Shown here piece after piece: positions 36,037 through 45,049 of a DNA stretch of 64,000 nt. Every line of letters starts with the position of its first letter. The first letter of the stretch is position 1. Below the pieces are notes generated by a model. That model saw nothing but the letters and a program-made list of their open reading frames with translations, was not told the origin of the DNA and ran no database searches. The DNA lies in NCBI RefSeq assembly GCF_000010085.1, contig NC_007712.1:930001-994000 (forward strand). The letters run 5' to 3'. The DNA comes from Sodalis glossinidius str. 'morsitans' (GTDB lineage Bacteria; Pseudomonadota; Gammaproteobacteria; Enterobacterales; Enterobacteriaceae). The translations under genes were made by a program, and so were the position numbers.

Positions 36037-36816
36037 ATGCCGCTAATTAGTTTATTCTTCGCCTACCAGGAAAACAGCATGATCATCATGCTGGCGTACG
36101 TGCGCGTAGGCATCGTCTTTTTGATGCTGCCCCTATTGGGGGGACGAATATTGTCGCATCTTATCGTGAAGAATATGGTTATCTTTATCACGTTGATAGG
36201 CATTTGGCCTGACATCCGAACCATTCCGAATATTGAACAAGGCTGGCTGGTCCTCATCGCAAGAGAATGTGTAACGGGGCTGATGTTGGCGATGATCCTG
36301 AGTTTACCGTTCTGGATTGCCAGCGCGATCGGGGAAGTCATAGATAACCAGCGCGGCGCGACAATCAGCGACAGTATTGACCCGGTCAACGGCCTACAAA
36401 GCACCACCATGTCATCGTTCCTCAGTTTTGCCTTTGGCGCTATCTTCATGGCGCAAGGCGGTATGATTCTGTTGATGAATGCGCTGGTACAAAGTTACCG
36501 CGTCTTTCCCTCAGGTTCTTCTCTGCTGGGAGCGCAGTGGGCCGTTGCAGGGAAATTGGTGCACCTGTTATTAGAAAATAGCGTCATACTCGCGGCCCCG
36601 ACACTCATCACGTTAATGTTATCGGAAATGACCCTGGGCGTGTTCTCCCGCTATTGCCCTCAGCTCAACCCCTTTTCATTGTCGCTATCGCTAAAGAGTT
36701 TTATCGCCTTTACCATCTTCATGTTTTACGGTTTTGGGGCCATGTCGGAACCCTTGATGCTCCTGTTTACGCTTACACCTTTCTACCAATTTGTTCTTCC
36801 TGCCGTAGGGAATTAA
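36037..36816 (+). CDS. spaR: SpaR, export apparatus protein (SctT)
   Basis: 259 residues, strongly hydrophobic, of the SctT/FliR family. REEC-type loop (LIARECVTGLMLAMILSLPF) and DNQRGATISDSIDPVNG are typical. Completes the SctRST helical gate complex. Confidence 0.95.
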   Translation: MPLISLFFAYQENSMIIMLAYVRVGIVFLMLPLLGGRILSHLIVKNMVIFITLIGIWPDIRTIPNIEQGWLVLIARECVTGLMLAMILSLPFWIASAIGEVIDNQRGATISDSIDPVNGLQSTTMSSFLSFAFGAIFMAQGGMILLMNALVQSYRVFPSGSSLLGAQWAVAGKLVHLLLENSVILAAPTLITLMLSEMTLGVFSRYCPQLNPFSLSLSLKSFIAFTIFMFYGFGAMSEPLMLLFTLTPFYQFVLPAVGN

Positions 36817-36818
36817 TC

Positions 36819-37931
36819 ATGGCTGAGAAAACAGAAAAACCTACAGAAAAACGAAGCAGAGAGTCTGCGCAAAAAGGGCAATCTTTTAAGGTCAAAGATG
36901 TTACCACAACCGTGGTATTGATAGGCGGTATCGCCTATTTAGGATACGGTATGGATTTTCAACCGTTTATCGCCTTCTATAATAATGTGGTCCTAAACGG
37001 CGAACGCCTGAGTTATCAAGCTTACCTCATCAGTTTAGCCATGTTATTTATGCAATTGACACTACCCATCGTGGCGGTCTGTTTTATAGCAGGTACTTTC
37101 TCGACGTTGCTTCAAACACGGATGGTGATCGCCACCAAAGCGATTAAATTAAATTTTGATGCGCTTAATCCGGTAAAGGGCCTCAAAAGGATATTCAATT
37201 TACGCGCGGTAAAAGAATTGGTGAAAACGTTATGTTATGTCGCCGTATTTGTGGTTGGCGTAAATTATTTTCAATCACATTATCTAAAAGAACTATTATC
37301 AATCTATCACGGGAATATCTGGCAGGTTATCCGCATTTGGTCCGAGCTTGCGGTGAAGTTGGTCTTTATCTATGTCGGCGTCTCACTGATTGTTCTAGTG
37401 CTTGATGGCTTATGTGAATATTTTCTCCAATTCAAAGATATGAAAATGGAAAAGCACGAGGTAAAGCAGGAGCATAAAGAAAATGAGGGTAACCCGGAAA
37501 TAAAATCTGCACGACGTAACGCTCATTTTGAATTGCTGAGCGGTGCGGAGCAGGCGGCGATTCGTTCCTCAGAGATGATATTGGCCAACCCGACGCACAT
37601 CGCGCTTGGTATATTTTTTAATCCTGACGTCGCGATGCTGCCGTTTATCACCTTGCGGGCCACTAACATGAAGGCGCGGGCAATCATCGCCTATGCCGAG
37701 AAGGTGGGTGTGCCGGTCGTGCGCAGCATACCCCTGGCGCGTCGATTATATAAAAACTATACCGTACACAGCTTTATCTCGTTGAATGACAACGATTTGA
37801 TAGAAATTATGCGTATTCTCATTTGGCTAAAACAGGTTGAAAGCGCGGGGCAACCCGAACCAGAGCAAAATGTTCCACCCGAGCCGTCTTCTGAGGAAAA
37901 ATCTTCGCCAAAAGAGCCAGAAGAAGGGTAA
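36819..37931 (+). CDS. spaS: SpaS, export-switch autoprotease (SctU)
   Basis: 370 residues from ATG 36819, 2 nt after the spaR stop. Four membrane helices, then a cytoplasmic domain with the autocleavage motif NPTH at 257-260 (ILANPTHIALGIFF). Cleavage between Asn and Pro is needed to switch from early substrates to translocators. KPTEKRSRESAQKGQ at the N-terminus is family-typical. The C-terminal tail is rich in Pro, Glu and Ser. End of the inv-spa operon. Confidence 0.96.
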   Translation: MAEKTEKPTEKRSRESAQKGQSFKVKDVTTTVVLIGGIAYLGYGMDFQPFIAFYNNVVLNGERLSYQAYLISLAMLFMQLTLPIVAVCFIAGTFSTLLQTRMVIATKAIKLNFDALNPVKGLKRIFNLRAVKELVKTLCYVAVFVVGVNYFQSHYLKELLSIYHGNIWQVIRIWSELAVKLVFIYVGVSLIVLVLDGLCEYFLQFKDMKMEKHEVKQEHKENEGNPEIKSARRNAHFELLSGAEQAAIRSSEMILANPTHIALGIFFNPDVAMLPFITLRATNMKARAIIAYAEKVGVPVVRSIPLARRLYKNYTVHSFISLNDNDLIEIMRILIWLKQVESAGQPEPEQNVPPEPSSEEKSSPKEPEEG

Positions 37932-38093
37932 TTATCCCCTATTGTGATCCTGTTTTTTGATATTTATCCCCTGGGGCTGATGTTACTTTTCCTTACAAGT
38001 ACAGGGCAGGAAAGCGTGCATCGACCCCAGTAGGCCGGGATTGCGAGCGGCAACTCCAAGTCAGATCTCATTCCATTAAAGGTTGATTCACTA
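37932..38093 (+). promoter_or_regulatory. spaS-sicA intergenic region with an interrupted inverted repeat
   Basis: This 162-bp gap is the place where InvF with SicA activates the sicA-sip genes in Salmonella. An interrupted inverted repeat CTGGGG(CT)GATG ... CATCGACCCCAG spans about 37970-38033. No clear sigma-70 promoter or terminator was identified; an activator-dependent promoter would fit. Confidence 0.4.
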
Positions 38094-38645
38094 ATGAAAA
38101 CTAAAACCAGACACGCCAAAAGCCATTCCTCTCACCAGAAAGAGAATCTGGAGCAACAATATACAGAGAATTTCATGGAGGCGATACAAGATGGTGCCAC
38201 ATTGAAAGATATACATCAGATACCTGAGTTGACTATGCAGGATGTTTATTTGTATGCCTACGATTTTTATCAGCAGGGTCGTCTGGATGATGCGGAATCA
38301 TTGTTTCGCTTCCTCTGTGTTTATGATTTTTATAATCCCGAATACGTTATGGGATTGGCGGCGGTACATCAGTTAAAAAAATCCTATGAAAAAGCTATCG
38401 AGCTTTATGCCCTGACGTATTCATTATCGGAAAACGACTACCGTCCTATGTTATATGCAGGTCAATGTAATCTCATGCTGCGTAAAGGAGATATGGCCAA
38501 ACGCTGTTTTGAGATTGTGCTTGAAAAATCACAGGATGAACACCTCATGCAAAAAGCCCAGGCTTACCTTGTTGCATTAGCGGAGTTGGAGACAAACGAA
38601 GCGGATGCACCAGGAGACAATAAGGAGACCAGCGACCATGACTAG
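38094..38645 (+). CDS. sicA: SicA/IpgC-type translocator chaperone
   Basis: 183 residues with tandem TPR motifs (VYLYAYDFYQQGRLDDAESL, YVMGLAAVHQLKKSYEKAIE, YRPMLYAGQCNLMLRKGDMA). Class II chaperone that keeps SipB and SipC apart and soluble in the cytoplasm and, in Salmonella, serves as coactivator of InvF. About 15 residues longer at the C-terminus than Salmonella SicA. The stop overlaps the sipB start (ATGACTAG). Confidence 0.94.
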   Translation: MKTKTRHAKSHSSHQKENLEQQYTENFMEAIQDGATLKDIHQIPELTMQDVYLYAYDFYQQGRLDDAESLFRFLCVYDFYNPEYVMGLAAVHQLKKSYEKAIELYALTYSLSENDYRPMLYAGQCNLMLRKGDMAKRCFEIVLEKSQDEHLMQKAQAYLVALAELETNEADAPGDNKETSDHD

Positions 38646-40614
38646 TGCAGTGAATAGCCACTCATTGCCATACTTAAACGAAATTTTTGGCCATGAAGAG
38701 GCGAGTAATGCAGTCACCAAGCGGGAGCAGGAAGCTGCGAGACGATTTGGCGATGAGCGCTATGCCCAACATCGCCTAAAGAACAAAGTCCAAACCCTGC
38801 AGCAAAGTTTGACCGCCGAACAACTGCAAAAGGTGATCCAGGAGACGCAACGGGAGCTCGTCAGCAAGCAGCCCCGAAGGCTGCTTGCTGACGTAGGCGA
38901 TACACCACGGTTGGCAGCGCCGGCTCAGTCCAGCGCCACAACCGTCCCGACCGCCGACGCCTCGTCGACGGAAGGCGCGGAGGCGGGGAAGGGCGGCACG
39001 TTGAGCGGCATGGCCAGTTTGACCTATATCATGGGGAACATCATCAAACTGACCGGCAACAAATCGCTGCAGCAGCTTTCAAATAACTTGGCGGCCTATG
39101 TCGCGCAAAGTAAAGGGACTCAGACGGCAGCGTCGGCGATGTCGGAGGTCCTCAAACAGGCGACATCTCAATGGGCCGGTTGTAAGGACGACTTAACTGC
39201 GGCACAAGAGCATGCGGATCAACTCCAGTCAGCGGCGGACCAGGCGACGCAAGCGGCAAGCGAGGCGCTAAAGAGCCTGAAAGAATTGCAGGCACAGGCG
39301 GCGAAAGAGATAGCCGATAGCGGCAGCGTCTCTCCTGCCCTACAAAAAAAACTCGATGCCGCCAAAGCCTTAAGTGAAAAGGCCGATGGTGAGGCGAGCC
39401 GCGCGCGGGCGGAAAGCGATAAATTCATCATTAATACGCTCAATCCCGCTATCAGCGCGGAAAAAAGCAGCCGGCAAAATCTTGATGCCATCAGTGCCAA
39501 AGTCAGCGGTTTTATCAATGCACTGACACCGCAGCAGCAGGGCGCGCTGGAACGTAAACAGCAAAAAGAAAATGAAGGTTTGAGCCTGACTTATCTCCTG
39601 GCGGTCATCAATGAATTGATCGGCAAAAGCGCCAGCGAAAAATTGGAAGCGAGTGCCGAACTCAACAAAAAGCTGAGTGCAGCCTCTATTAAAGAGGCGA
39701 AGGAAAGAGCCGCAGATTTCGCCGCCAAGCAGGCAAAAGCCGAAGAGATGCAAAAAACCATGGGTTGCATCGGTAAAATTATCGGCTGGATCATCACGGT
39801 GGTCAGTGTTGCCGCAGCGGCATTTACCGGCGGTGCCTCGCTCGCGCTGGCGGGAGTAGGATTGTCGTTAGCGATCGGGGATGAAATTGGCCAGGCAATC
39901 ACCGGGAAATCCTTCATGCAAGAAGCGATGGGGGCGATTCTGGATCCGATCATGAAAGGGATAATTCAACCATTGATGCAATTTTATGCCAATCTGTTTA
40001 GCAAAGTGCTGGAGGGATTAGGCTTGGATAAAGGTCTCGCTGACACCATAGGTCAAATAATGGGGGCCATACAGGCCGCAGTAATGATGATAGCCGCCGT
40101 CATGATGGCGGGAAGCCTGGTGAAATCAATAGCGTCAAAAATCGGCAGTACCATGATTGTTAAGGCGGGCATGGCATTTGCCAAACGAATGCTTCAAAAC
40201 ATGGGCAAAAAAGTGGCTGAGACGTTGGGGAAAAAACTTGGACTGAATACACTGACCTCCTTCGCCAAAAAATCCGGTACCCGTTTGGCAAAATTCTCAC
40301 CGATTAATAAGGGTAATGCTGCCACAGTACAAAAAGTTGTCGTCGTAGCCGATGTGGTAAACACGACCGCGCAAGCCGGCGGAAATATTGCCGTCGCGGC
40401 ATTACAGTCAAGCGCAGCACAAGATAAAGCTGATTTGCTGCAGGCAATGGCGACACAAGAGCTATTAAAGAAAATGATGGATGAAGCGGTGAATGTATTC
40501 ACCCATAATTTAGCCACCATGAACGAAATTATGAATCAAATGAGCCAAGTGGGTCTGCAGGATCAGCAAACGAAGCGGTTCATTACGCAGCAGATCGCGC
40601 TTCGTCCTGCGTGA
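38638..40614 (+). CDS. sipB: SipB/IpaB-type major translocator
   Basis: 658 residues from ATG 38638. N-terminal Ala- and Gln-rich coiled coils (about 190-300 and 330-380) are followed by two long hydrophobic segments (about 383-420, IIGWIITVVSVAAAAFTGGA; about 475-510, AVMMIAAVMMAGSLVKSIAS), the translocator signature. It inserts into the host membrane with SipC to form the pore. Full length compared with SipB (593) and IpaB (580), slightly longer. Confidence 0.93.
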   Translation: MTSAVNSHSLPYLNEIFGHEEASNAVTKREQEAARRFGDERYAQHRLKNKVQTLQQSLTAEQLQKVIQETQRELVSKQPRRLLADVGDTPRLAAPAQSSATTVPTADASSTEGAEAGKGGTLSGMASLTYIMGNIIKLTGNKSLQQLSNNLAAYVAQSKGTQTAASAMSEVLKQATSQWAGCKDDLTAAQEHADQLQSAADQATQAASEALKSLKELQAQAAKEIADSGSVSPALQKKLDAAKALSEKADGEASRARAESDKFIINTLNPAISAEKSSRQNLDAISAKVSGFINALTPQQQGALERKQQKENEGLSLTYLLAVINELIGKSASEKLEASAELNKKLSAASIKEAKERAADFAAKQAKAEEMQKTMGCIGKIIGWIITVVSVAAAAFTGGASLALAGVGLSLAIGDEIGQAITGKSFMQEAMGAILDPIMKGIIQPLMQFYANLFSKVLEGLGLDKGLADTIGQIMGAIQAAVMMIAAVMMAGSLVKSIASKIGSTMIVKAGMAFAKRMLQNMGKKVAETLGKKLGLNTLTSFAKKSGTRLAKFSPINKGNAATVQKVVVVADVVNTTAQAGGNIAVAALQSSAAQDKADLLQAMATQELLKKMMDEAVNVFTHNLATMNEIMNQMSQVGLQDQQTKRFITQQIALRPA

Positions 40615-40702
40615 CGTTACGCATGCATGTCGCATCCTGGCTGTTTTTATCGACCGGTTGAAGCGATGGATACATTTCATAATATATTTATAAGGAACTA
40701 AT

Positions 40703-42262
40703 ATGTCAGGATTTTCATTAAACAACTCAGCGGTCATGCAACAGCAGTATCCAACATCGTACACTATCGGCAATACCTCGGCGGAAGATAACACTGTATT
40801 AGCCAAAGTCAATCGACGCGAGGCCAGTGCATTAAATAAATCCGATGTGGAAGGGGTTACACAAGCTGGTGCCTTATATACTGCAGCTCCAATGATAATA
40901 TTATTTGCACCCAATGCCAAGAAAGCCAACGATCCAGAAGCGTTAAAACAAATGGCTAATACCGTCGCGACTTATTACAGTACCGATCAATATGCTATGG
41001 CCAGTTATACCGTTGAGGTAGCGGCGCGCAACGCTGCGCAAGATTTGAATGTAGACTTAAGTACATTTTCGGTTGGCCAAAAAAGGGCGGCAACGGATTA
41101 TGCTGAAATCCCCGCGAAGATGCGAAAAGTTACTGTAGAACCAGGTGTGTTAAACACTGAGTTTTCTGCAAGTCAGAAAATAACGATAAACAATTATGCT
41201 GTCGACCGGGCAAAGTTGGAGTTTGGTTTTGCTAATAACATAGATGCAATAGCAAACAAATTTGTTGCTGACCTTAATGGGTCGAATCTCAAAACGCCTG
41301 AAGACCTGGCTGTAGTGACATTCAAGTCCGCTGACAGCTTGATTTCGGCCGCGCGCGCCTTCGCTAAAAATATGGGTACAACGGTTAGCAATTTAGCGAA
41401 AGGTCTGGAAGGTGAAAATAAGTTCGCTGAAGAGCAGGCTGCGGTTGTAAGCAAATTTTCTGAAGGCCTGGATCAGGTGGAGAAAAAGCTCGCCACAGAG
41501 CGGGCATCAAACCCGTCGGTGATGCTGGGATCGGATCTCTCGTTTGAGGCATTGCTCAGAGTCATCGGTCTTACAACAGAAATGTGCAATGAAAATAATA
41601 AACTTTCTGCACATTTTGGTGAGCTGATGGCTAAAGCCGCTAATCAATCGGCTAAAAAGCTGGTGGATGCCGCGGGTGTTCGCTTAGGGGGGGTAATAGC
41701 ATCGGCGGCGATCCAAATGACCGCTGCCTATAGCTCGGCGAAGCAGAAAGTCGGCGCCTGGAATAAAGAAGGCGCGTCGGCTAAAGCTAATTTAGGCGAA
41801 GCGCGGAATATGCAAAAAGGGCTGAGCGAATCGGAAAATAGCATTCTGACCTCACAGAGTAAGCTTGTCGCGAAGGGTACGGATATGTCTTCTGACGTGG
41901 GCGCGGGACTACGTAAATCACATCCGCAACAGAAAGCGGATATCATGACCTTTGAAATGCAACACCAACAAGTCCAACGCGAAACCGGCATCACCGTTGC
42001 CAATGCTGATGTTTTGGCTGCAATGGGACGCGGTTCGAGTGATATTGTTTCCAGAGCTTTCAATGTCGCCGCTGCGTCGAATGACGCGGATTCCAAAAAG
42101 CTGGATGCCAGTAAAGAACTTGCCAGCACCCTTAGCGCCATGGCGAATAAAACCAGCGATACAAACCAATCTAACAGGGATAAACTATTGCAAACATTGC
42201 AAAGCGTTATATCTCGTACTCAGGATACCAACAGCGTTATTGCCGGTAATATGCGCGGCTAG
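40703..42262 (+). CDS. sipC: SipC/IpaC-type minor translocator, enlarged
   Basis: 519 residues, against about 409 in Salmonella SipC and 363 in Shigella IpaC. The C-terminal part fits the family: QKADIMTFEMQHQQVQRETG, then LASTLSAMANKTSDTN and the terminal TNSVIAGNMRG, like SipC's AIAGNIRA end. The N-terminal 300 residues are unfamiliar and may be enlarged or replaced. Start ATG 40703 follows AAGGAA. The pore partner SipB and chaperone SicA lie upstream. Function as pore component is inferred. Confidence 0.8.
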   Translation: MSGFSLNNSAVMQQQYPTSYTIGNTSAEDNTVLAKVNRREASALNKSDVEGVTQAGALYTAAPMIILFAPNAKKANDPEALKQMANTVATYYSTDQYAMASYTVEVAARNAAQDLNVDLSTFSVGQKRAATDYAEIPAKMRKVTVEPGVLNTEFSASQKITINNYAVDRAKLEFGFANNIDAIANKFVADLNGSNLKTPEDLAVVTFKSADSLISAARAFAKNMGTTVSNLAKGLEGENKFAEEQAAVVSKFSEGLDQVEKKLATERASNPSVMLGSDLSFEALLRVIGLTTEMCNENNKLSAHFGELMAKAANQSAKKLVDAAGVRLGGVIASAAIQMTAAYSSAKQKVGAWNKEGASAKANLGEARNMQKGLSESENSILTSQSKLVAKGTDMSSDVGAGLRKSHPQQKADIMTFEMQHQQVQRETGITVANADVLAAMGRGSSDIVSRAFNVAAASNDADSKKLDASKELASTLSAMANKTSDTNQSNRDKLLQTLQSVISRTQDTNSVIAGNMRG

Positions 42263-42647
42263 CTTTGACCTGAGTCTGATAAAGATAACCGTCCCGGAAT
42301 ATGACGGTTAGGTCAATGGAAAAACGGGTTGTCAATTCGGTGCGAAACAATTGTGCACCGAAATCCATGAGCTTGCTGTGGGCGAAATACGCCTACGGCA
42401 AGCAGTAATAAATAACATTATCTTCTTTCACAAAGTGAAGGCGATATAACCGGCATCGGGTTACGGCATATATCAAAGGCGATTATTCTAGGTGAGTGAT
42501 ATGTCACTTTGATAATGATTATTTAACATACATCCTTCACTGTGTAAAGGGTTATTATGTCGCTTCAAATGGCCTGAGATCGGCTGAGGAACAATACGAC
42601 AGCCGGTGAGTGGACCATGAACGATTATCTCCAGGGAGAAATACTTT
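42263..42647 (+). other. Intergenic region where sipD would be expected
   Basis: In SPI-1 the needle-tip gene sipD (about 1 kb) follows sipC. Here 385 bp contain no recognisable sipD coding sequence in any frame. The stretch holds a hairpin at 42371-42403 (GCTTGCTGTGGGCG / CGCCTACGGCAAGC with two wobble positions) and AT-rich sequence that may carry a promoter for the next gene. Confidence 0.6.
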
Positions 42648-44666
42648 ATGTCTGGAACTTGCAATATAGCCACCGGGAAAAATAGCTTTGCTATTAACCT
42701 GACGCTTCCGCCCTCTGAAAACCTGAGGAAGTCTCCGTTGTCTAATACTGTGACCAGCGTCGAGAATAGTGCCCGGGAGATAAAGTCTTTAAACGTACAG
42801 GGAGGCGCCCGAAATACAGTCGGTAGCGGGGAATCGTCAAGCCGTTCCACCCTTACGGCGGAGAGGCAGGGAACAAGCAGCGACCGGAGTACAGTGGAAG
42901 AGGCGTCAAGCTCATCTTCCCGTACGGCGAATGTCGGATCTTCTTCGGAGAGGATCGATGAGAGGCCAGAGGTGACCACGGCCCGTGCCGCTTTCCTGAC
43001 ACGTCCCGTGCAGGAAAATGCGTTCAATTTCTTGTTCGCCAGCCACGCCAGCAATCTTTCTGAGAATGAGCGTGTCCAATTGCAGAATGATGAGCAAGGA
43101 AAAAAAACTGTTATCATATCAGATCTGCTCGGTTTGGAATCAGTGTCAGGTAATAGCTGGCAGGATCTTTTGCCGCAAATAAAAGGGCAGGGCAACGCCA
43201 TTTTCGCTCAGGTAGAAGAAAAAATGACTGCCAATGCATTAGAGGCATGGCAAGCATTTCATCCCGGCGAGGCAATCCCGAATCCTCTTCCGTTTAGACA
43301 CGAATTAGAAATGTGTAAGACTCAAGTCAGAAACAGTCTGGTACAACTGACTAACATGCCCTCTGATGCGAGTAATCAAGCGATTAGCGGTCCTGCTAAC
43401 CAAATTATTGATGCCTTAACCACGATTTGCCATACGTTGATCCCTCGTTCTCCAGATCAGCCAGCGGCAGCTAATCCGGGACCGGATGTCACGGAGAACC
43501 CCGCCACCGATAAAGGGGTCTCGTTCGGTAATATTCATAATCAACAGGGCGATACGATTCATAACCATTATTATGGGACGCCGCCGGGTAATGATAATAC
43601 CAGTGGCCGCCCATCTGGCACTGTGGTTAGCGAAAAGGTGACGACAACGGAGCACACGTCGTCAACCATTTTGCCACCTGGCGAGCACCATAAGGGCGTC
43701 CCGACCGCTGCACGTGCCGCTATGGCAGATATGGGGACGCAAACCGATTCACCTGAGAATGTTGCGCAGGAGCCAACCCGTAAAGGGGCACAACCGCCAA
43801 AGTCGATAGGCGATGATGTGCTCGACGCGGAGATGGAACAACCGATTGCAAACGATGAACAGTTCATCGACAGCCTTACTCTCACTCATACACCGCTTAA
43901 AGAAATCAAACAGGCGAAGAAAGAAGTTAATAAAGATGTGAATGTTGGGGTGGCGCAATTCTATGTCCGTGCAATTGCGCACAACATTGCGGCGGTCAAG
44001 ATGCAGGTTGTAGCCAGTGTGCCACATAGCGCCAATCAGCCCCTCTTTACGGGCAACCTTAAGCGGTCTCCCCAGCCACGCCAAGAGGTAGACTACCAAG
44101 CTGGGAAGAACAGTTTTGCTGACTTGAAAGGCGTAAGAAATCTCATTAATGCATGGGAAAACGTGGCGATTGAGGAATCCAACGTGCCTGTTCACCCCAA
44201 TGGCCTTAACCCTGAGAGCGATGCAGGCTACGAAAGCACAGCCGGCAGCTACCTTTCGACGATGTACGATAGCGAAACGGCCACTCTAAACAGCATTGAC
44301 AGCAATGGTGACGATGTTCCCCGTAATGTCTCCCGGCGTATGAGCGAGAGCTCGGCCGCTGAAAGTGGTTACGATAGCGAGGGGGACCACAATAGCCTCG
44401 CGAGCACAAACGAACTTGATCACGCTCCTCAGGTTCAGGTTGATGAAACCAATCACCCTGGTAACAAGGTTGACAGCAACATTGTCAATAATGTCGAAAA
44501 GGGTTCCATGGTACGGGAAAAAATGGCGCTCTTTAACAAGGGAAATGAGGTTAAAAGCGAGTCCATACGCCAAAACTTTAGGTGGGGGGTGGAAGAGAAT
44601 AATCGCGTTTATACTACGGAAGCTAAACCCATGACCATGCCCACACCCGATATGTTTAAAAAATAA
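42648..44666 (+). CDS. Large candidate T3SS effector in the sipA position, unknown type
   Basis: 672 residues, hydrophilic, no membrane segment. Lying between sipC and iacP, it takes the place of sipA, and the N-terminal region (Ser/Thr-rich 1-105, then a helical block about 110-270) could be a secretion signal plus InvB-binding domain. I do not see the SipA actin-binding C-terminus. Instead there are a linker (270-400), a helical block (405-455), two similar amphipathic segments (LKGVRNLINAWENV 493-506; VREKMALFNKGN 622-633), and between them an acidic Ser/Tyr-rich stretch with the related motifs SDAGYES (524-530) and ESGYDSE (572-578). Secretion and function are inferred from position. Confidence 0.6.
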   Translation: MSGTCNIATGKNSFAINLTLPPSENLRKSPLSNTVTSVENSAREIKSLNVQGGARNTVGSGESSSRSTLTAERQGTSSDRSTVEEASSSSSRTANVGSSSERIDERPEVTTARAAFLTRPVQENAFNFLFASHASNLSENERVQLQNDEQGKKTVIISDLLGLESVSGNSWQDLLPQIKGQGNAIFAQVEEKMTANALEAWQAFHPGEAIPNPLPFRHELEMCKTQVRNSLVQLTNMPSDASNQAISGPANQIIDALTTICHTLIPRSPDQPAAANPGPDVTENPATDKGVSFGNIHNQQGDTIHNHYYGTPPGNDNTSGRPSGTVVSEKVTTTEHTSSTILPPGEHHKGVPTAARAAMADMGTQTDSPENVAQEPTRKGAQPPKSIGDDVLDAEMEQPIANDEQFIDSLTLTHTPLKEIKQAKKEVNKDVNVGVAQFYVRAIAHNIAAVKMQVVASVPHSANQPLFTGNLKRSPQPRQEVDYQAGKNSFADLKGVRNLINAWENVAIEESNVPVHPNGLNPESDAGYESTAGSYLSTMYDSETATLNSIDSNGDDVPRNVSRRMSESSAAESGYDSEGDHNSLASTNELDHAPQVQVDETNHPGNKVDSNIVNNVEKGSMVREKMALFNKGNEVKSESIRQNFRWGVEENNRVYTTEAKPMTMPTPDMFKK

Positions 44667-44689
44667 TATAAATATGAATTAATTTAATT

Positions 44690-44929
44690 ATGTCACAATT
44701 TAATATTGTTATAGGTGTATTGTCGGATGTTACTGGCCGACATCCATCGGATATCAAGCCACAGAATGAATTATTCTTTGATCTTGAGATGGATTCGGTC
44801 GATCTTATTGATGTTATTATAAGGTTGGAAGATCGGGGTATAATTATTAAAGAAAAGGATTTAACGCCGAAATTAACGGTTTCTGATCTGATACAGGTGG
44901 TTTCCATCAGCGGAGCGACAAGCAATTAG
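44690..44929 (+). CDS. iacP: IacP-type acyl carrier protein of the T3SS locus
   Basis: 79 residues with the phosphopantetheine attachment motif DSVDL (Ser36) in DLEMDSVDLIDVIIRLED. IacP in Salmonella lies after sipA and aids secretion of translocators; its role as a true acyl carrier is debated. Start ATG is 24 nt after the preceding stop. Confidence 0.9.
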   Translation: MSQFNIVIGVLSDVTGRHPSDIKPQNELFFDLEMDSVDLIDVIIRLEDRGIIIKEKDLTPKLTVSDLIQVVSISGATSN

Positions 44930-44976
44930 TTAACGGGGTTTGCGAACTTCTTATTAGTGGTTTGTCGCCAGAAATG

Positions 44977-44994
44977 AATTTTCACTTGAAAATT
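44977..44994. promoter_or_regulatory. Perfect inverted repeat upstream of the ToxR-type regulator gene
   Basis: AATTTTC-ACTT-GAAAATT, a 7-bp dyad about 55 bp before the regulator start. Without a U-run it looks more like an operator than a terminator. Confidence 0.4.
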
Positions 44995-45049
44995 TCCGCC
45001 CAAAACATTAATGTAGTTGCAAAAAAACCATTGACCCGGAATATGCTCT

